This document shows, piece by piece, positions 23,455-31,741 of a DNA stretch of 64,000 bases. Each line of letters starts with the position of its first letter. Within the stretch, counting starts at the first letter, position 1. The position numbers and the translations under genes are program-made. The DNA comes from Thermoproteota archaeon (GTDB taxonomy: Archaea; Thermoproteota; Korarchaeia; Korarchaeales; Korarchaeaceae), in the NCBI GenBank assembly GCA_027491555.1, contig JAOZGN010000041.1:1-64000 (forward strand), read 5' to 3'. The notes beneath the pieces were generated by a model that had not been told where the DNA came from, made no database searches, and was given only the letters and a program-made list of their open reading frames with translations.

Positions 23455-25884
23455 GTGAGCTACTTGAGCCTGGCGAAGGAGAGGGCACTCATACTCTGGT
23501 TCGACGAGGTCAGGAAGGAGGACGTCCGTCTGGTCGGCGGCAAGGTGGCCAACCTGGGCGAGATGAGGTCGTTCGGCCTCCCAGTCCCGCCCGGGTTCGC
23601 AGTCACGGCCTACGCCTACGAGAGGTTCATCAAGGAGACCGGGATAGCCCACGAGATCTACCGGATCATCAGGGAAGTCGTTAGGGAGAAGAAGCCCCAG
23701 GAGTATCAGGAAGCCTCAAGGCGGATAAGGAAGCTGATCGAGAGCACCCCGATCCCGCCAGACATTGAGCAGGCCATCCGGGCCGCGTACAGGAGGCTCG
23801 GAGACATGATCGGCATGCCCAACCCACTGGTGGCGGCCAGGAGCTCTGCAACTGCCGAGGACCTGCCGGACGCCAGCTTCGCCGGCCAGCAGGACACCTA
23901 CCTGGGCATCAAGGGGGAGGAGGACCTGGTGGACAAGGTGAGGAAGTGCTGGGCCAGCCTGTTCACCGCGAGGGCCATATCATACAGGGAGGATAAGGGA
24001 TTCAGGCACGAGGACGTCCTGATCTCCGTGGCCGTGCAGAAGATGGTCAACTCCAGGAGCGCGGGCGTCATGTTCACCATAAACCCGGTCACGGGCAATG
24101 AGGACGAGCTCGTCATCGAGTCGAGCTACGGCCTCGGGGAGACCGTCGTGGGAGGCAAGGTGACCCCGGACACGTTCGTGGTCGACAAGAAGACGCTCGA
24201 GATCAAGGCCAAGCATCTCGGAGACAAGAAGCTCGAGATAGTCCTCCTCCCCAACGGCGGCACGCTCGAGCGGGAGGTTGAGCCGGAGAGGAGGCAGCAG
24301 TTCTCGCTCTCCGACGAGGAGATCAGGAAGCTCGCCGAGTTCGGCATCAAGATAGAGGAGCACTACGGCAGACCCATGGACGTCGAGTGGGCCATAGACA
24401 AGGACCTCAGCTGGCCTGAGAACGTGCTCATACTGCAGGCCAGGCCCGAGACCGTCCACAGCCTTAAGGTCGCCGAGGCCCCGGCCGAGGCTGAGGTCGA
24501 GGAGGCGGAGGCCCCGAAGGGTGAGGCCGTGGTCAAGGGCCTGCCCGCCAGCCCCGGCATAGCCGCCGGCGTGGCCAAGGTGGCCCTCACCGTCGACGAG
24601 GCCGCCCAGCTGATCAAGGAGGGTGACATCCTCGTCACCAAGATGACCACGCCCGACTGGGAGCCTTACATGAAGATCGTGGGCGCCATCGTGACTGACG
24701 AGGGAGGCATGACCAGCCACGCGGCCATAGTCAGCAGGGAGCTGGGCATCCCGTGCATCGTGGGCACCGGCAACGCCACTCAGGTGCTCAAGACCGGCAA
24801 GAAGTACACCGTCGACGGCCGCACCGGAATGGTGTACGAGGGCGTCAGAGAGGACCTCGTCAAGAAGCCCGTTGCCCCCACCGCGGCCGGGGAGATGGTC
24901 ATGGTCGCCGGACCGACGCTCGAGATCCCCGTGACCGGGACGAAGATCTACATGAACCTGGGTATCCCCGAGAAGATCGAGCAGTACAAGGACCTGCCCA
25001 TCGACGGGATCGGCCTCATGAGGATCGAGTTCATCATAGCCAGCTGGATCAAGATGCACCCGCTCTACGCGATAAAGATCGGGAAGGAGGACTTCTACGT
25101 CGAGAAGCTCGCCGAGGGAATAGGCACCGTGGCCAGGGCTATCTACCCGAGGCCCGTCGTGGTGAGGCTCAGCGACTTCAAGACCAACGAGTACGCCAAG
25201 CTCGAGGGCGGAGCCGAGTACGAGCCTGAGGAGGCCAACCCCATGATCGGCTGGAGGGGTGCCTCCAGATACATCAGCAAGGAGTTCGAGCCCGCCTTCA
25301 GGCTCGAACTCAGGGCCATCAGGTCCCTCCACGAGCAGGGCCTCAAGAACGTCTGGGTGATGATACCGTTCGTCAGGACCGTCTGGGAGGCCGAGAAGAC
25401 CATCGCCATCATGGAGGACGAGGGTCTCAGGCCAGGCAGAGACTTCCAGGTGTGGGCCATGGCCGAGGTGCCCAGCATAGTCATGCTCGCAGATCAGTTC
25501 AACAGGTACTTCCAGGGCTACTCCATCGGGTCTAACGACCTGACCCAGCTCACCCTGGGCGTCGACAGGGACAGCGGCGTCCTTCCCGCGATAGACCCGA
25601 GGTACTTCGACGAGAGGGACCTCGCCGTGAGGAGGATGATCCAGCACCTGATCAAGGTGGCCCACAGGGACGGCAGGACCGTCAGCATCTGCGGACAGGC
25701 CCCCAGCGTGTACCCGGACTTCACCGAGTTCCTAGTCAGGGCGGGCATCGACAGCATAAGCGTCAACCCCGACGCAGTAATCAGCACCAGGAGGCTGGTC
25801 GCCAGGATCGAGAGGAGGCTCGTACTCGAGAGGCTGGCGAGGCTCGAGGAGGCCGAGGACGTCTTCGAGTTCGACCTCCTCTGA
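23455..25884 (+). CDS. ppsA: Phosphoenolpyruvate synthase
   Basis: The 809-residue, full-length protein converts pyruvate, ATP and water to PEP, AMP and phosphate for gluconeogenesis. The N-terminal ATP-binding domain starts LWFDEVRKEDVRLVGGKVAN and includes LVAARSSATAEDLPDASFAG. The phosphohistidine domain has TDEGGMTSHAAIVSRELGIP, with catalytic His near residue 422. The C-terminal PEP-binding barrel includes IGLMRIEFII, FSIGSNDLTQ-like GYSIGSNDLTQLTLGVDRD and VSICGQAPS, with the catalytic Cys. GTG 23455 is a leaderless start after a TATA box. Confidence 0.95.
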   Translation: MSYLSLAKERALILWFDEVRKEDVRLVGGKVANLGEMRSFGLPVPPGFAVTAYAYERFIKETGIAHEIYRIIREVVREKKPQEYQEASRRIRKLIESTPIPPDIEQAIRAAYRRLGDMIGMPNPLVAARSSATAEDLPDASFAGQQDTYLGIKGEEDLVDKVRKCWASLFTARAISYREDKGFRHEDVLISVAVQKMVNSRSAGVMFTINPVTGNEDELVIESSYGLGETVVGGKVTPDTFVVDKKTLEIKAKHLGDKKLEIVLLPNGGTLEREVEPERRQQFSLSDEEIRKLAEFGIKIEEHYGRPMDVEWAIDKDLSWPENVLILQARPETVHSLKVAEAPAEAEVEEAEAPKGEAVVKGLPASPGIAAGVAKVALTVDEAAQLIKEGDILVTKMTTPDWEPYMKIVGAIVTDEGGMTSHAAIVSRELGIPCIVGTGNATQVLKTGKKYTVDGRTGMVYEGVREDLVKKPVAPTAAGEMVMVAGPTLEIPVTGTKIYMNLGIPEKIEQYKDLPIDGIGLMRIEFIIASWIKMHPLYAIKIGKEDFYVEKLAEGIGTVARAIYPRPVVVRLSDFKTNEYAKLEGGAEYEPEEANPMIGWRGASRYISKEFEPAFRLELRAIRSLHEQGLKNVWVMIPFVRTVWEAEKTIAIMEDEGLRPGRDFQVWAMAEVPSIVMLADQFNRYFQGYSIGSNDLTQLTLGVDRDSGVLPAIDPRYFDERDLAVRRMIQHLIKVAHRDGRTVSICGQAPSVYPDFTEFLVRAGIDSISVNPDAVISTRRLVARIERRLVLERLARLEEAEDVFEFDLL

Positions 25885-25899
25885 GCCCGAGGGGGTCCC

Positions 25900-26406
25900 T
25901 CAGACCTCCTCTCCCCTTTCCTCTTTCTCTCGCCTCAGGGCGTAGTCCACGAGTTCCTGCTCGGGCTCAGACCTCCTGGCCCGTGACACCATGTTCCTGA
26001 TCATCCTCCCGTCGTAGATCCCGGACCCTAGGTAGACCTGCCCGCACCTCAGGATGACCGGCCCGGGCTCCACGCCTGGGAGCTCGCCCACCTCCAGGTC
26101 GGAGCCGGACATCCAGGCGTCCATGGACTCCGCGGGGATCTCCACGACATTCTTCGTGGCCGACGGTCCCAAGAGCGTCGCCCCCTCTATGCTGAGGTGA
26201 ATTCCAAAGGGAGTCTCCCGGGCCACGTACACCCCCGCCACAGCCGCAACGTCGAGGAACTCGAGGGCCTCCCTGGCGACCAGCCTCGCCCTCTTCGCAG
26301 ACGTGAGAAGCGTGAGGCCGTCGGGCGTCCTCTCGATCCCGAATCTGTCCCTCAGCGCCGAGAGTAGCTGCTCCTCCCTCTCTCGCTCGCGCTCCGTCCC
26401 GTTCAG
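25900..26406 (-). CDS. Nip7-like PUA-domain RNA-binding protein, apparent CTG start
   Basis: The C-terminal part (VYVARETPFGIHLSIEGATL, PSATKNVVEIPAESMDAWMS, VEPGPVILRCGQVYLGSGIY) is the PUA domain of Nip7, a ribosome-biogenesis factor. The first ATG/GTG/TTG in frame is GTG 26241, which would delete the N-terminal domain. Upstream of it the same frame reads EEQLLSALRDRFGIERTPDG and TLLTSAKRARLVAREALEFL, which look like the genuine Nip7 N-terminal domain. The only plausible start is CTG 26406, placed five nt after GGAGGTGAT. The stop of the NSUN gene overlaps that ribosome site, so the two genes are coupled. Full length is then 168 residues. Confidence 0.75.
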   Translation of the reverse strand: MNGTEREREREEQLLSALRDRFGIERTPDGLTLLTSAKRARLVAREALEFLDVAAVAGVYVARETPFGIHLSIEGATLLGPSATKNVVEIPAESMDAWMSGSDLEVGELPGVEPGPVILRCGQVYLGSGIYDGRMIRNMVSRARRSEPEQELVDYALRREKEERGEEV

Positions 26407-26412
26407 CTTGAA

Positions 26413-27375
26413 TCACCTCCCCCTGCCAGCGTCGAGGGGCTTCTGAAGGAGGGCGACGTAGAACGCCTGAGTGTCGTTGTCCTGAGGGTAGATCCTGAGC
26501 GTCCTCGCCAGAGAGGGATCCAGCTCGGCCCCCTCCCATCTTGTGAGCCCGGGCCTTGACTTCAGGCCTGGGATCTCGGGCCTGACCGGCTCGGCCCCCT
26601 CCTGAATGAGCCTCTGAACCACGAACTCGTTCTCCTCCGGGTCCAGCGTGCAGGTGGAGTACACCATCAGCCCGCCCGGCTTGAGGAGCCTGTAGCCAGC
26701 CAGGGCGAGCGACCTCTGAAGCCGGGAGATCCTCCTGACCGCCCCGAGGCTCCATCTCTTCAGGGCCCCCCAGCTCCTCCTGGCCTCTCCGATGGCCGAG
26801 CAGGGGGCGTCTACAAGCACCCTGTCGAACCTCCTCTCCCCTAGGACCTTGGAGAGCACCCTGCCGTCCCTCACGGTCACGACCACGTTTGGACATCCCA
26901 TCCTCTGAACGTTCGCGGAGAGGGCGTTGGCCCTGCCGGGGTTCGAGTCGTTGGCCAGCACCACGCCCCTCCACTCCATCATCTCGGCCATCTGGGTCGT
27001 CTTAGAGCCCGGCGCCGCGGCGATGTCCAGCACCCGCTCGCTGGGCTCGGGGGAGAGGGCCACGGGCGGGACCATGGAGGCCGCCTCCTGCACGTAGTAT
27101 AGCCCGAGCTGATGCTCCGACGTGGCCCCAAGTCTCTCTGGCCCCCTGAGAACCCAGAAGCCGGGCTCGTACCACGGCACGCCCCTCAGAACCCACCCCC
27201 GGGACTCCAGTCTCCTCCTGAGGGAGTCGGGGTCGGCCTTCATGGGGTTCAGGCGCACGGAGGGGATGGGCCTGGTGGCCATGAACCTGAGGAACACACC
27301 GTACTCGCTCCCCATCAGCTTGCGGTACCTCTCCTCGAATGACCTCTTCAGGACGCCCTCTGGAAACCTCTCCAA
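26413..27375 (-). CDS. NOL1/NOP2/Sun family RNA m5C methyltransferase
   Basis: The product has about 320 residues. RVLDIAAAPGSKTTQMAEMM is the SAM-binding loop. RFDRVLVDAPCSAIGEARRS holds the first catalytic Cys, and GGLMVYSTCTLDPEENEFVV the second, so it should methylate cytosine in tRNA or rRNA. TTG 27375, with GGTGGGAGGG upstream and a TATA-like CTATAATAC about 35 nt upstream, is preferred to the frame start at 27450. It precedes and overlaps the ribosome site of the Nip7-like gene, fitting a joint RNA-maturation role. Confidence 0.88.
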   Translation of the reverse strand: MERFPEGVLKRSFEERYRKLMGSEYGVFLRFMATRPIPSVRLNPMKADPDSLRRRLESRGWVLRGVPWYEPGFWVLRGPERLGATSEHQLGLYYVQEAASMVPPVALSPEPSERVLDIAAAPGSKTTQMAEMMEWRGVVLANDSNPGRANALSANVQRMGCPNVVVTVRDGRVLSKVLGERRFDRVLVDAPCSAIGEARRSWGALKRWSLGAVRRISRLQRSLALAGYRLLKPGGLMVYSTCTLDPEENEFVVQRLIQEGAEPVRPEIPGLKSRPGLTRWEGAELDPSLARTLRIYPQDNDTQAFYVALLQKPLDAGRGR

Positions 27376-27484
27376 GGCCCTCCCACCTCTCGGGACGGGG
27401 CGGCCGGTATTATAGGCCGCGCGTCGGGCGGGATAGTGGGGCAAAATCATTTACAGATCGACCGGACCGCTGGCCCGATCCGCC

Positions 27485-28969
27485 ATGGGGATCGAGTTCA
27501 AACCCCCGGTCGAGAGCCCGGAGGTCAAGGAGATCCTGACCAGGTACAGGGACGTGTGGGCCCTCTACTACGGCCTCTCCCTGATAGGATGGGACATGGA
27601 GACCTACATGCCACCCGGCGCAGCGGCGGAGAGGGGCGAGGCGAGGGCGACCCTCAGGAAGATGGTGCAGAGGCTCATGACCCACCCTGAGTTCGTCTCG
27701 CTCGTCGAGTCCGCCAAGCCGAGGAACGACTTCGAGGCGGGCGTGATCAGGGTGCTGAAGAGGGACATCGAATACTACACCAAGCTGCCTCCGGAGTTCG
27801 TGGAGGAGGAGGCCCGGGTCACCACCAAGGCCTATGCGGAGTGGGTGAAGGCCAAGCAGAGGGACGACTTCCAGTCGTTCGCGCCCACCCTGGAGAGGGT
27901 GTTCGAGCTCCAGAGGAGGAAGGCCGAGTACCTCGGCTACGAGGAGCACCCCTACGACGCTCTCCTGGACAGGTTCGAGGAGGGCTTCACCGTCAAGGAC
28001 TGCGATCGCCTCTTCTCGGTCGTCGACGAGCTTTCTGACCTGTTCAAGAGGATTACAAAGAGGAGGCAGGGGGAGCACCCGCTCGAGAAAGAGGAGTACG
28101 ACAGGGAGAGCATGAGGAGGCTTAATGACCACATCCTGCACGTGCTCGGATTCGACTTCAACAGGGGGCGGATGGACGTATCGCCCCACCCGTTCACCTC
28201 TGGGATAGGACTCGACGACGTCCGGATCACCACCTGGTACCACTCGAGGGACTTCAGGAGGTCTCTGTTGGCGGTGGTGCACGAGTTCGGGCACGCCACG
28301 TACGACATGAACATAGACAGGGCGTACTGGGCCACGCCGGTTCAGGAGGGCGCCTCCTACGGGATACACGAGTCCCAGTCGAGGTTCTGGGAGAACGTCG
28401 TGGGCAGGAGCAGAGAGTTCGTCGAGGCCACGTTCCACGAGATGGCCCTGGCCCTTCCCTTCCTGAGGAGGTACGCGCCTGGAGATGTCTACGAGTACTT
28501 CACGCTGGTGAGGCCCGAGCTGGTCAGGGTCGAGGCCGACGAGGTCCACTACGGCCTGCACATCTACTTGAGATACGAGATTGAGAAGTCCGTGCTGGAG
28601 GGGTCGCTCAAAGTCGAGGAGCTTCCGGAGCTGTGGAATGAGGAGATGGAGCGCCTGATCGGGGTGAGGCCCAGGGGATACGCGGACGGCGTCATCCAAG
28701 ACGTCCACTGGTCGCTCGGGTACGTCGGTTACTTCCCGACGTACTTCGTGGGTACGGTTCTGGCGGCCCAGCTGGGCTCGAAGATACCTGAGCTAGGGGA
28801 GAAGATAGCTCAGAGGCGGTTTGGAGAGATCATGGAGTTCCTGAGGGAGAGAGTGCAGAAGTGGGGCTCTGTATACTCGCCAAAGGAGCTAGTGAGGCGC
28901 GCAATAGGCGAGGACATCGACCCCGAGAGCTTCGTGAGGTACGTCAGGCGGAAGTACTTGGGAGGCTAA
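27485..28969 (+). CDS. Carboxypeptidase Taq family (M32) metallopeptidase
   Basis: The 494-residue protein carries the zinc site VVHEFGHATYDMNI (HEFGH, near residue 263), followed by GIHESQSRFWENVVGRS, which gives the third ligand and the M32-specific H-E-S-Q-S-R motif. HYGLHIYLRYEIEKSVLEG and DVHWSLGYVGYFPTYFVGT are also family landmarks. It is a cytosolic metal-dependent carboxypeptidase with broad specificity. ATG 27485 lies shortly after an A/T-rich box (AAAATCATTT, about 27443), divergent from the NSUN promoter. Confidence 0.92.
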   Translation: MGIEFKPPVESPEVKEILTRYRDVWALYYGLSLIGWDMETYMPPGAAAERGEARATLRKMVQRLMTHPEFVSLVESAKPRNDFEAGVIRVLKRDIEYYTKLPPEFVEEEARVTTKAYAEWVKAKQRDDFQSFAPTLERVFELQRRKAEYLGYEEHPYDALLDRFEEGFTVKDCDRLFSVVDELSDLFKRITKRRQGEHPLEKEEYDRESMRRLNDHILHVLGFDFNRGRMDVSPHPFTSGIGLDDVRITTWYHSRDFRRSLLAVVHEFGHATYDMNIDRAYWATPVQEGASYGIHESQSRFWENVVGRSREFVEATFHEMALALPFLRRYAPGDVYEYFTLVRPELVRVEADEVHYGLHIYLRYEIEKSVLEGSLKVEELPELWNEEMERLIGVRPRGYADGVIQDVHWSLGYVGYFPTYFVGTVLAAQLGSKIPELGEKIAQRRFGEIMEFLRERVQKWGSVYSPKELVRRAIGEDIDPESFVRYVRRKYLGG

Positions 28970-29109
28970 GAGTACTCCCGCCAGAAATGTAGCTTTCAGT
29001 TAGTACTATTACGAGATATCACCATCTGGGACGGGGGTTTAGGCAGACTGCGGATTGTTTCGGGGCCCGCGGCGGCGGAGGGCGCACGGCCTCGGGGGGA
29101 CCAGTTCTC

Positions 29110-29751
29110 TCAAGGGCCTCCGGCGCGGCGGGCGGCGTACTCGGCCAGGCCGAACAGGAAGAATGAAGCCGCCATCAGGATCGCCCCCTCCCTGAGGCCC
29201 TCTGAGACCCCAAGCGACAGGGCCCACAGTAAGACCCCCAGGAGAATCGTTCCAACGGAAAGAGCAACCGCTGCTAGGATGGTCAAGGTCTCGAAGTCGG
29301 ACCTCGCTCTGTCCAGCAGCCCGTCTCTTAGAACGTAGCTTACGCTGCCCAGGTAGTTCTCTATGGAGGCGATGGGAAATCTAAGGAGGATCATGAGCAG
29401 GGCAACCACGGCAAGGACCGATAGGACCAGCCCGTAGGTCCCCAGTGAGAGGGGCGGCTGCTGCCAGCGGAAGATTGGAATAAGAGAGGCGGGTGGGATT
29501 AGCCCGTATATCAGGTAGATCACGCCCCTGACGGCCTCCCGTGGATCCCCCTGCATAGTCCCCCTCCAGTACCCCACGTAGATGGGCATCGCCAAGCTTG
29601 AGATCACGAGCGAGGGGAGCAGGACGTGCGCGAGAAGGCCATTGGCTATCGCCTCGATGATGGCTGGCACAAACGTTATGAGGCCAGCCAGTGTTAGTAT
29701 TAGTTGTCCCAGCGCGTCGAGGCGTCCTATCAAGTCCCTACGCCGGCGCAC
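29110..29751 (-). CDS. Six-helix membrane protein of unknown function
   Basis: The 213-residue protein has about six hydrophobic helices, starting LGQLILTLAGLITFVPAIIE and ending GAILMAASFFLFGLAEYAAR, with a basic N-terminus (MRRRRDLIGR). A short cytoplasmic loop RSDFETL precedes the last two helices. No conserved family is recognised. GTG 29751 lies about 27 nt downstream of a TATA-like TATTTTTAAT, implying a leaderless transcript. Confidence 0.6.
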   Translation of the reverse strand: MRRRRDLIGRLDALGQLILTLAGLITFVPAIIEAIANGLLAHVLLPSLVISSLAMPIYVGYWRGTMQGDPREAVRGVIYLIYGLIPPASLIPIFRWQQPPLSLGTYGLVLSVLAVVALLMILLRFPIASIENYLGSVSYVLRDGLLDRARSDFETLTILAAVALSVGTILLGVLLWALSLGVSEGLREGAILMAASFFLFGLAEYAARRAGGP

Positions 29752-29982
29752 GACGGCCTTCTGCGAGCAGGTGATTAAAAATATTGCTGTCTTTTCGAGC
29801 TTTCGCTCAGAATTATGGGCAGTTTTATGCCAGCTCTATGAAAAGCAGACCCCCTAGAGAGCTATCTACCCGTTGTAGTGAGATGAGGGTTTCACGCTTA
29901 TTTCTGCTAGGCTAGGCGCCATGCGCGGTTAATCGGCGCAAAATCTCTGGGGGGCAAGGATTCCGTCGAAAGCGCTCATCCT

Positions 29983-30110
29983 CGGTTTATAACACCCGTT
30001 CTAAAAGGCGCGAGATCGCGCAATACGCGCGGTGAATGTCGATCTACGATCAGAGAGCCTATCTCGGCTGGAGGGACGAGGAGACGGCTCCTCCAGATCA
30101 TGTGGAGAGG
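29983..30110 (+). repeat. Inverted-repeat copy A: promoter plus start of a decayed gene
   Basis: This segment runs TATA (GGTTTATAAC), GTTCTAAAAG, GAGATCGCGCAAT, CGCGCG, GATCTACGAT, TATCTC and GATCATGTG. Each block recurs in the same order, reverse-complemented, at 31590-31718. The strongest match is 29998-30055. The ATG-initiated frame MSIYDQRAYL starts within it. The two copies lie about 1.6 kb apart in opposite orientation around the DUF3800 gene. Confidence 0.6.
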
Positions 30111-30253
30111 GGTGTAAACAGGCGGCTCAACTGGGCTCTCGACCCTTGGGGTATCTGCGGGGGATGCGCGGGAAATCTTAGCCTGCGCCGCCAAAAAAGT
30201 GTAGGAAAGAAGCCATCAGCACACAGTAGTAAATGGAATTGAAGGATCTCCTG

Positions 30254-30279
30254 GCAGCCAGATTAAGCAGCCAGATTAA
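30254..30279 (+). repeat. Two-copy perfect tandem repeat
   Basis: GCAGCCAGATTAA occurs twice head to tail (30254-30266, 30267-30279), immediately before a TATA-like CACTTATTTAGA (30281-30292). It could be a duplicated activator or repressor site or a replication-slippage product. Confidence 0.7.
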
Positions 30280-30312
30280 ACACTTATTTAGAAATGACAT
30301 AAGCTTCTCTAT

Positions 30313-30410
30313 TGGGGAGCGGTAAGCCCACCCCTTACGGGGTGGCTCCGCGGGAAAGGATGAGAGGCGCAGCCCGACGAGTACCGCGGGGCGCGATGAC
30401 CTCCTCCCTG
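30313..30410 (+). ncRNA. Possible small structured RNA
   Basis: About 25 nt after the TATA-like CACTTATTTAGA the sequence forms a perfect hairpin, CCACCCC-TTAC-GGGGTGG (30328-30345), extended by GGAG/CTCC outside. A second pairing CCGCGG (about 30348-30353) with CCGCGG (about 30391-30396) follows. No ribosome site or frame is present. The segment lies downstream of, and convergent to, the DUF3800 gene. A small RNA or an antisense leader is possible; I found no match to C/D or H/ACA guide consensus. Confidence 0.25.
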
Positions 30411-30416
30411 TGCTCG

Positions 30417-31130
30417 CTACCACTTCACCTCAATGTAGATCCTCTTCCCGGATCGATCTATGATGTCCGCGTACTCCGAGTTCCCCCTCTCGTACTTCTG
30501 GAAGTAAGAGCCAGCCACGAAGTCAGCCATCCAGATCCCAGGCTCTTCGCTCGACGCAACGTGCTCTATGTTCAGGGAGTTCAGCTCGTAGTGGATGTAG
30601 CCCCAGTCCCTGAGGAACTCGTACTTCCTCCTGGAGTAGTCGTCGAAGGCCCTCTTGGCCTGTCCCCTCAGCCTCTTGTCCACCATCACGGTAAGCTCGG
30701 GGTCAGGCTGAACAAGTTCAAGGAAGCCGAAAAACAGGTTGTGAACGATCATGTAGTTGTAGAGCCTGTCGCTCGTCCAGCTCGGATACGCCTTCGACTT
30801 GTCCACTATAACCACGCCGATTCTGACGTCGAGTGTAGTGATCACGCTCAGAACTCTCCTCCGAACCTCGGGCATCTTCGACAGGTACAGCCTGTGCTCC
30901 TCGGCGCTGAGAACCCGCTTGGTCGATCTGCTGGGGAGGTTGAACTTCAGCTCATCCATTTGTGGAGGATACAGATTCCTCCTCTTGAGCCTCTTGAGGA
31001 TCCTAGAGAGAACTTTATCCACCGACGGCTTGTCCCTTCCCCTGACGTGGACGAAAGCTAAGACGAAGTGCCTAGTGGCCTTGCTCGTCAGCATCGGGTC
31101 CCCCGACTCGTCCACAAACACGTAGTCCAA
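30417..31130 (-). CDS. DUF3800 domain protein
   Basis: The 237-residue protein opens DYVFVDESGDPMLTSKATRH, with the D-E-S-G motif that starts DUF3800, followed by ELKFNLPSRSTKR (E-x-K). The middle has RIGVVIVDKSKAY and VMVDKRLRG, and the end has GIWMADFVAGSYF (A-D-x-x-A-G). The acidic residues suggest an RNase H-like metal-dependent nuclease fold. DUF3800 genes are frequent in mobile or defence-linked regions. TTG 31130 lies about 30 nt after a TATA-like CATAAATTGG. Confidence 0.75.
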   Translation of the reverse strand: MDYVFVDESGDPMLTSKATRHFVLAFVHVRGRDKPSVDKVLSRILKRLKRRNLYPPQMDELKFNLPSRSTKRVLSAEEHRLYLSKMPEVRRRVLSVITTLDVRIGVVIVDKSKAYPSWTSDRLYNYMIVHNLFFGFLELVQPDPELTVMVDKRLRGQAKRAFDDYSRRKYEFLRDWGYIHYELNSLNIEHVASSEEPGIWMADFVAGSYFQKYERGNSEYADIIDRSGKRIYIEVKW

Positions 31131-31178
31131 CGACAGAACCCCCTGGGCAGATCCAATTTATGAAGCCCCCCACGTAGG

Positions 31179-31484
31179 TTAGTTCGGCTGGGGGTCACGC
31201 GTAGGCCGTCTGCTTGGAGCCTTAGAATTCTCGATCCGCCTGAGCGCGGCGGGGAGAAGGAATCCGGCGAGCACCTCCACCGCTCGCTCCGCCTCCTCTG
31301 GGAGAGGGGAAAGACCCTGCTCTCGCGCCTTCAGCTCAACGAGCTTTACGTAGACCGCGGCACGAGCGACAGTCCTCACGACCACAGCCGCAAGCTCCTC
31401 CTCGCTCATCTCATCGATTTCAAGTAGAATCTCCAGTATCTCCCCCGTTAGAACCTCTCTAATCTTCTCACTCTCGTCGTCCAA
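31179..31484 (-). CDS. Small acidic helical protein of unknown function
   Basis: The 101-residue protein is strongly helical and acidic (EKIREVLTGEILEILLEIDE, EEELAAVVVRTVARAAVYVK), with a basic, Pro-rich tail (SKAPSRRPTRDPQPN). TTG 31484 has GGAAGGAG five nt upstream. It lies just upstream of DUF3800 on the same strand, about 50 nt away, so both may form one unit. The composition could suit an antitoxin or adaptor, but no family is recognised. Confidence 0.55.
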   Translation of the reverse strand: MDDESEKIREVLTGEILEILLEIDEMSEEELAAVVVRTVARAAVYVKLVELKAREQGLSPLPEEAERAVEVLAGFLLPAALRRIENSKAPSRRPTRDPQPN

Positions 31485-31589
31485 GATGCTCCTTCCCCCG
31501 GAAAGCGAGATGAGATCTCTGGTTGGACTTCCAGTACTGAGTGGAACCTGCCCTCAGAAAATATAGTTCCCCTTTCATATTGGGACTCA

Positions 31590-31718
31590 CCTACACATGA
31601 TCCAAGTAGGCCAGGAAGTAGCCCCTTTCGCAGAGATAGCTAGTCTAATCGTAGATCTACATACATCGCGCGAATTGCGCGATCTCCGAGCTTTTAGAAC
31701 AGCCGTTATAATAGGCTT
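31590..31718 (-). repeat. Inverted-repeat copy B: promoter plus start of a decayed gene
   Basis: On the minus strand this reads CTATTATAAC, GTTCTAAAAG, GAGATCGCGCAAT, CGCGCG, GATCTACGAT, TATCTC and GATCATGTG, matching copy A block by block. In the frame used by copy A it has two early TAG codons but also reads ERGYFLAYLDHV, so both copies look like decayed members of one gene family with a shared promoter. Confidence 0.6.
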
Positions 31719-31741
31719 CTCCTCTTCCCTCTCAGCGAAAT

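Larger units (their letters stand above)
29752..30416. other. Intergenic region with repeat, tandem duplication and hairpin
   Basis: No intact gene lies here. The stretch contains repeat copy A (29983-30110), a two-copy tandem repeat (30254-30279) and a TATA-preceded hairpin (30313-30349), listed separately. A short frame at 30036-30242 starts inside copy A (MSIYDQRAYLGWRDEE) and looks like the opening of a decayed gene. Confidence 0.5.

Noticed and set aside
23980..25665. 561-codon open frame antisense to PEP synthase
   Set aside because: It mirrors the codon bias of ppsA, has Leu/Asp/Gly/His-rich composition and no start signal; the same holds for long antisense frames over fusA and the M32 peptidase gene.
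26241..26241. GTG 26241 as start of the Nip7-like gene
   Set aside because: It would discard 55 upstream codons that look like the genuine N-terminal domain, and it has no SD, whereas CTG 26406 has a perfect one.
28970..28985. Duplicate of the tfs 3' end
   Set aside because: GAGTACTCCCGCCAG nearly matches the last codons of tfs at 32425, but the similarity ends after 15 bases and no zinc-ribbon coding remains.
30254..30279. Tandem 13-bp repeat as a CRISPR or integron array
   Set aside because: Only two copies, head to tail without spacers.
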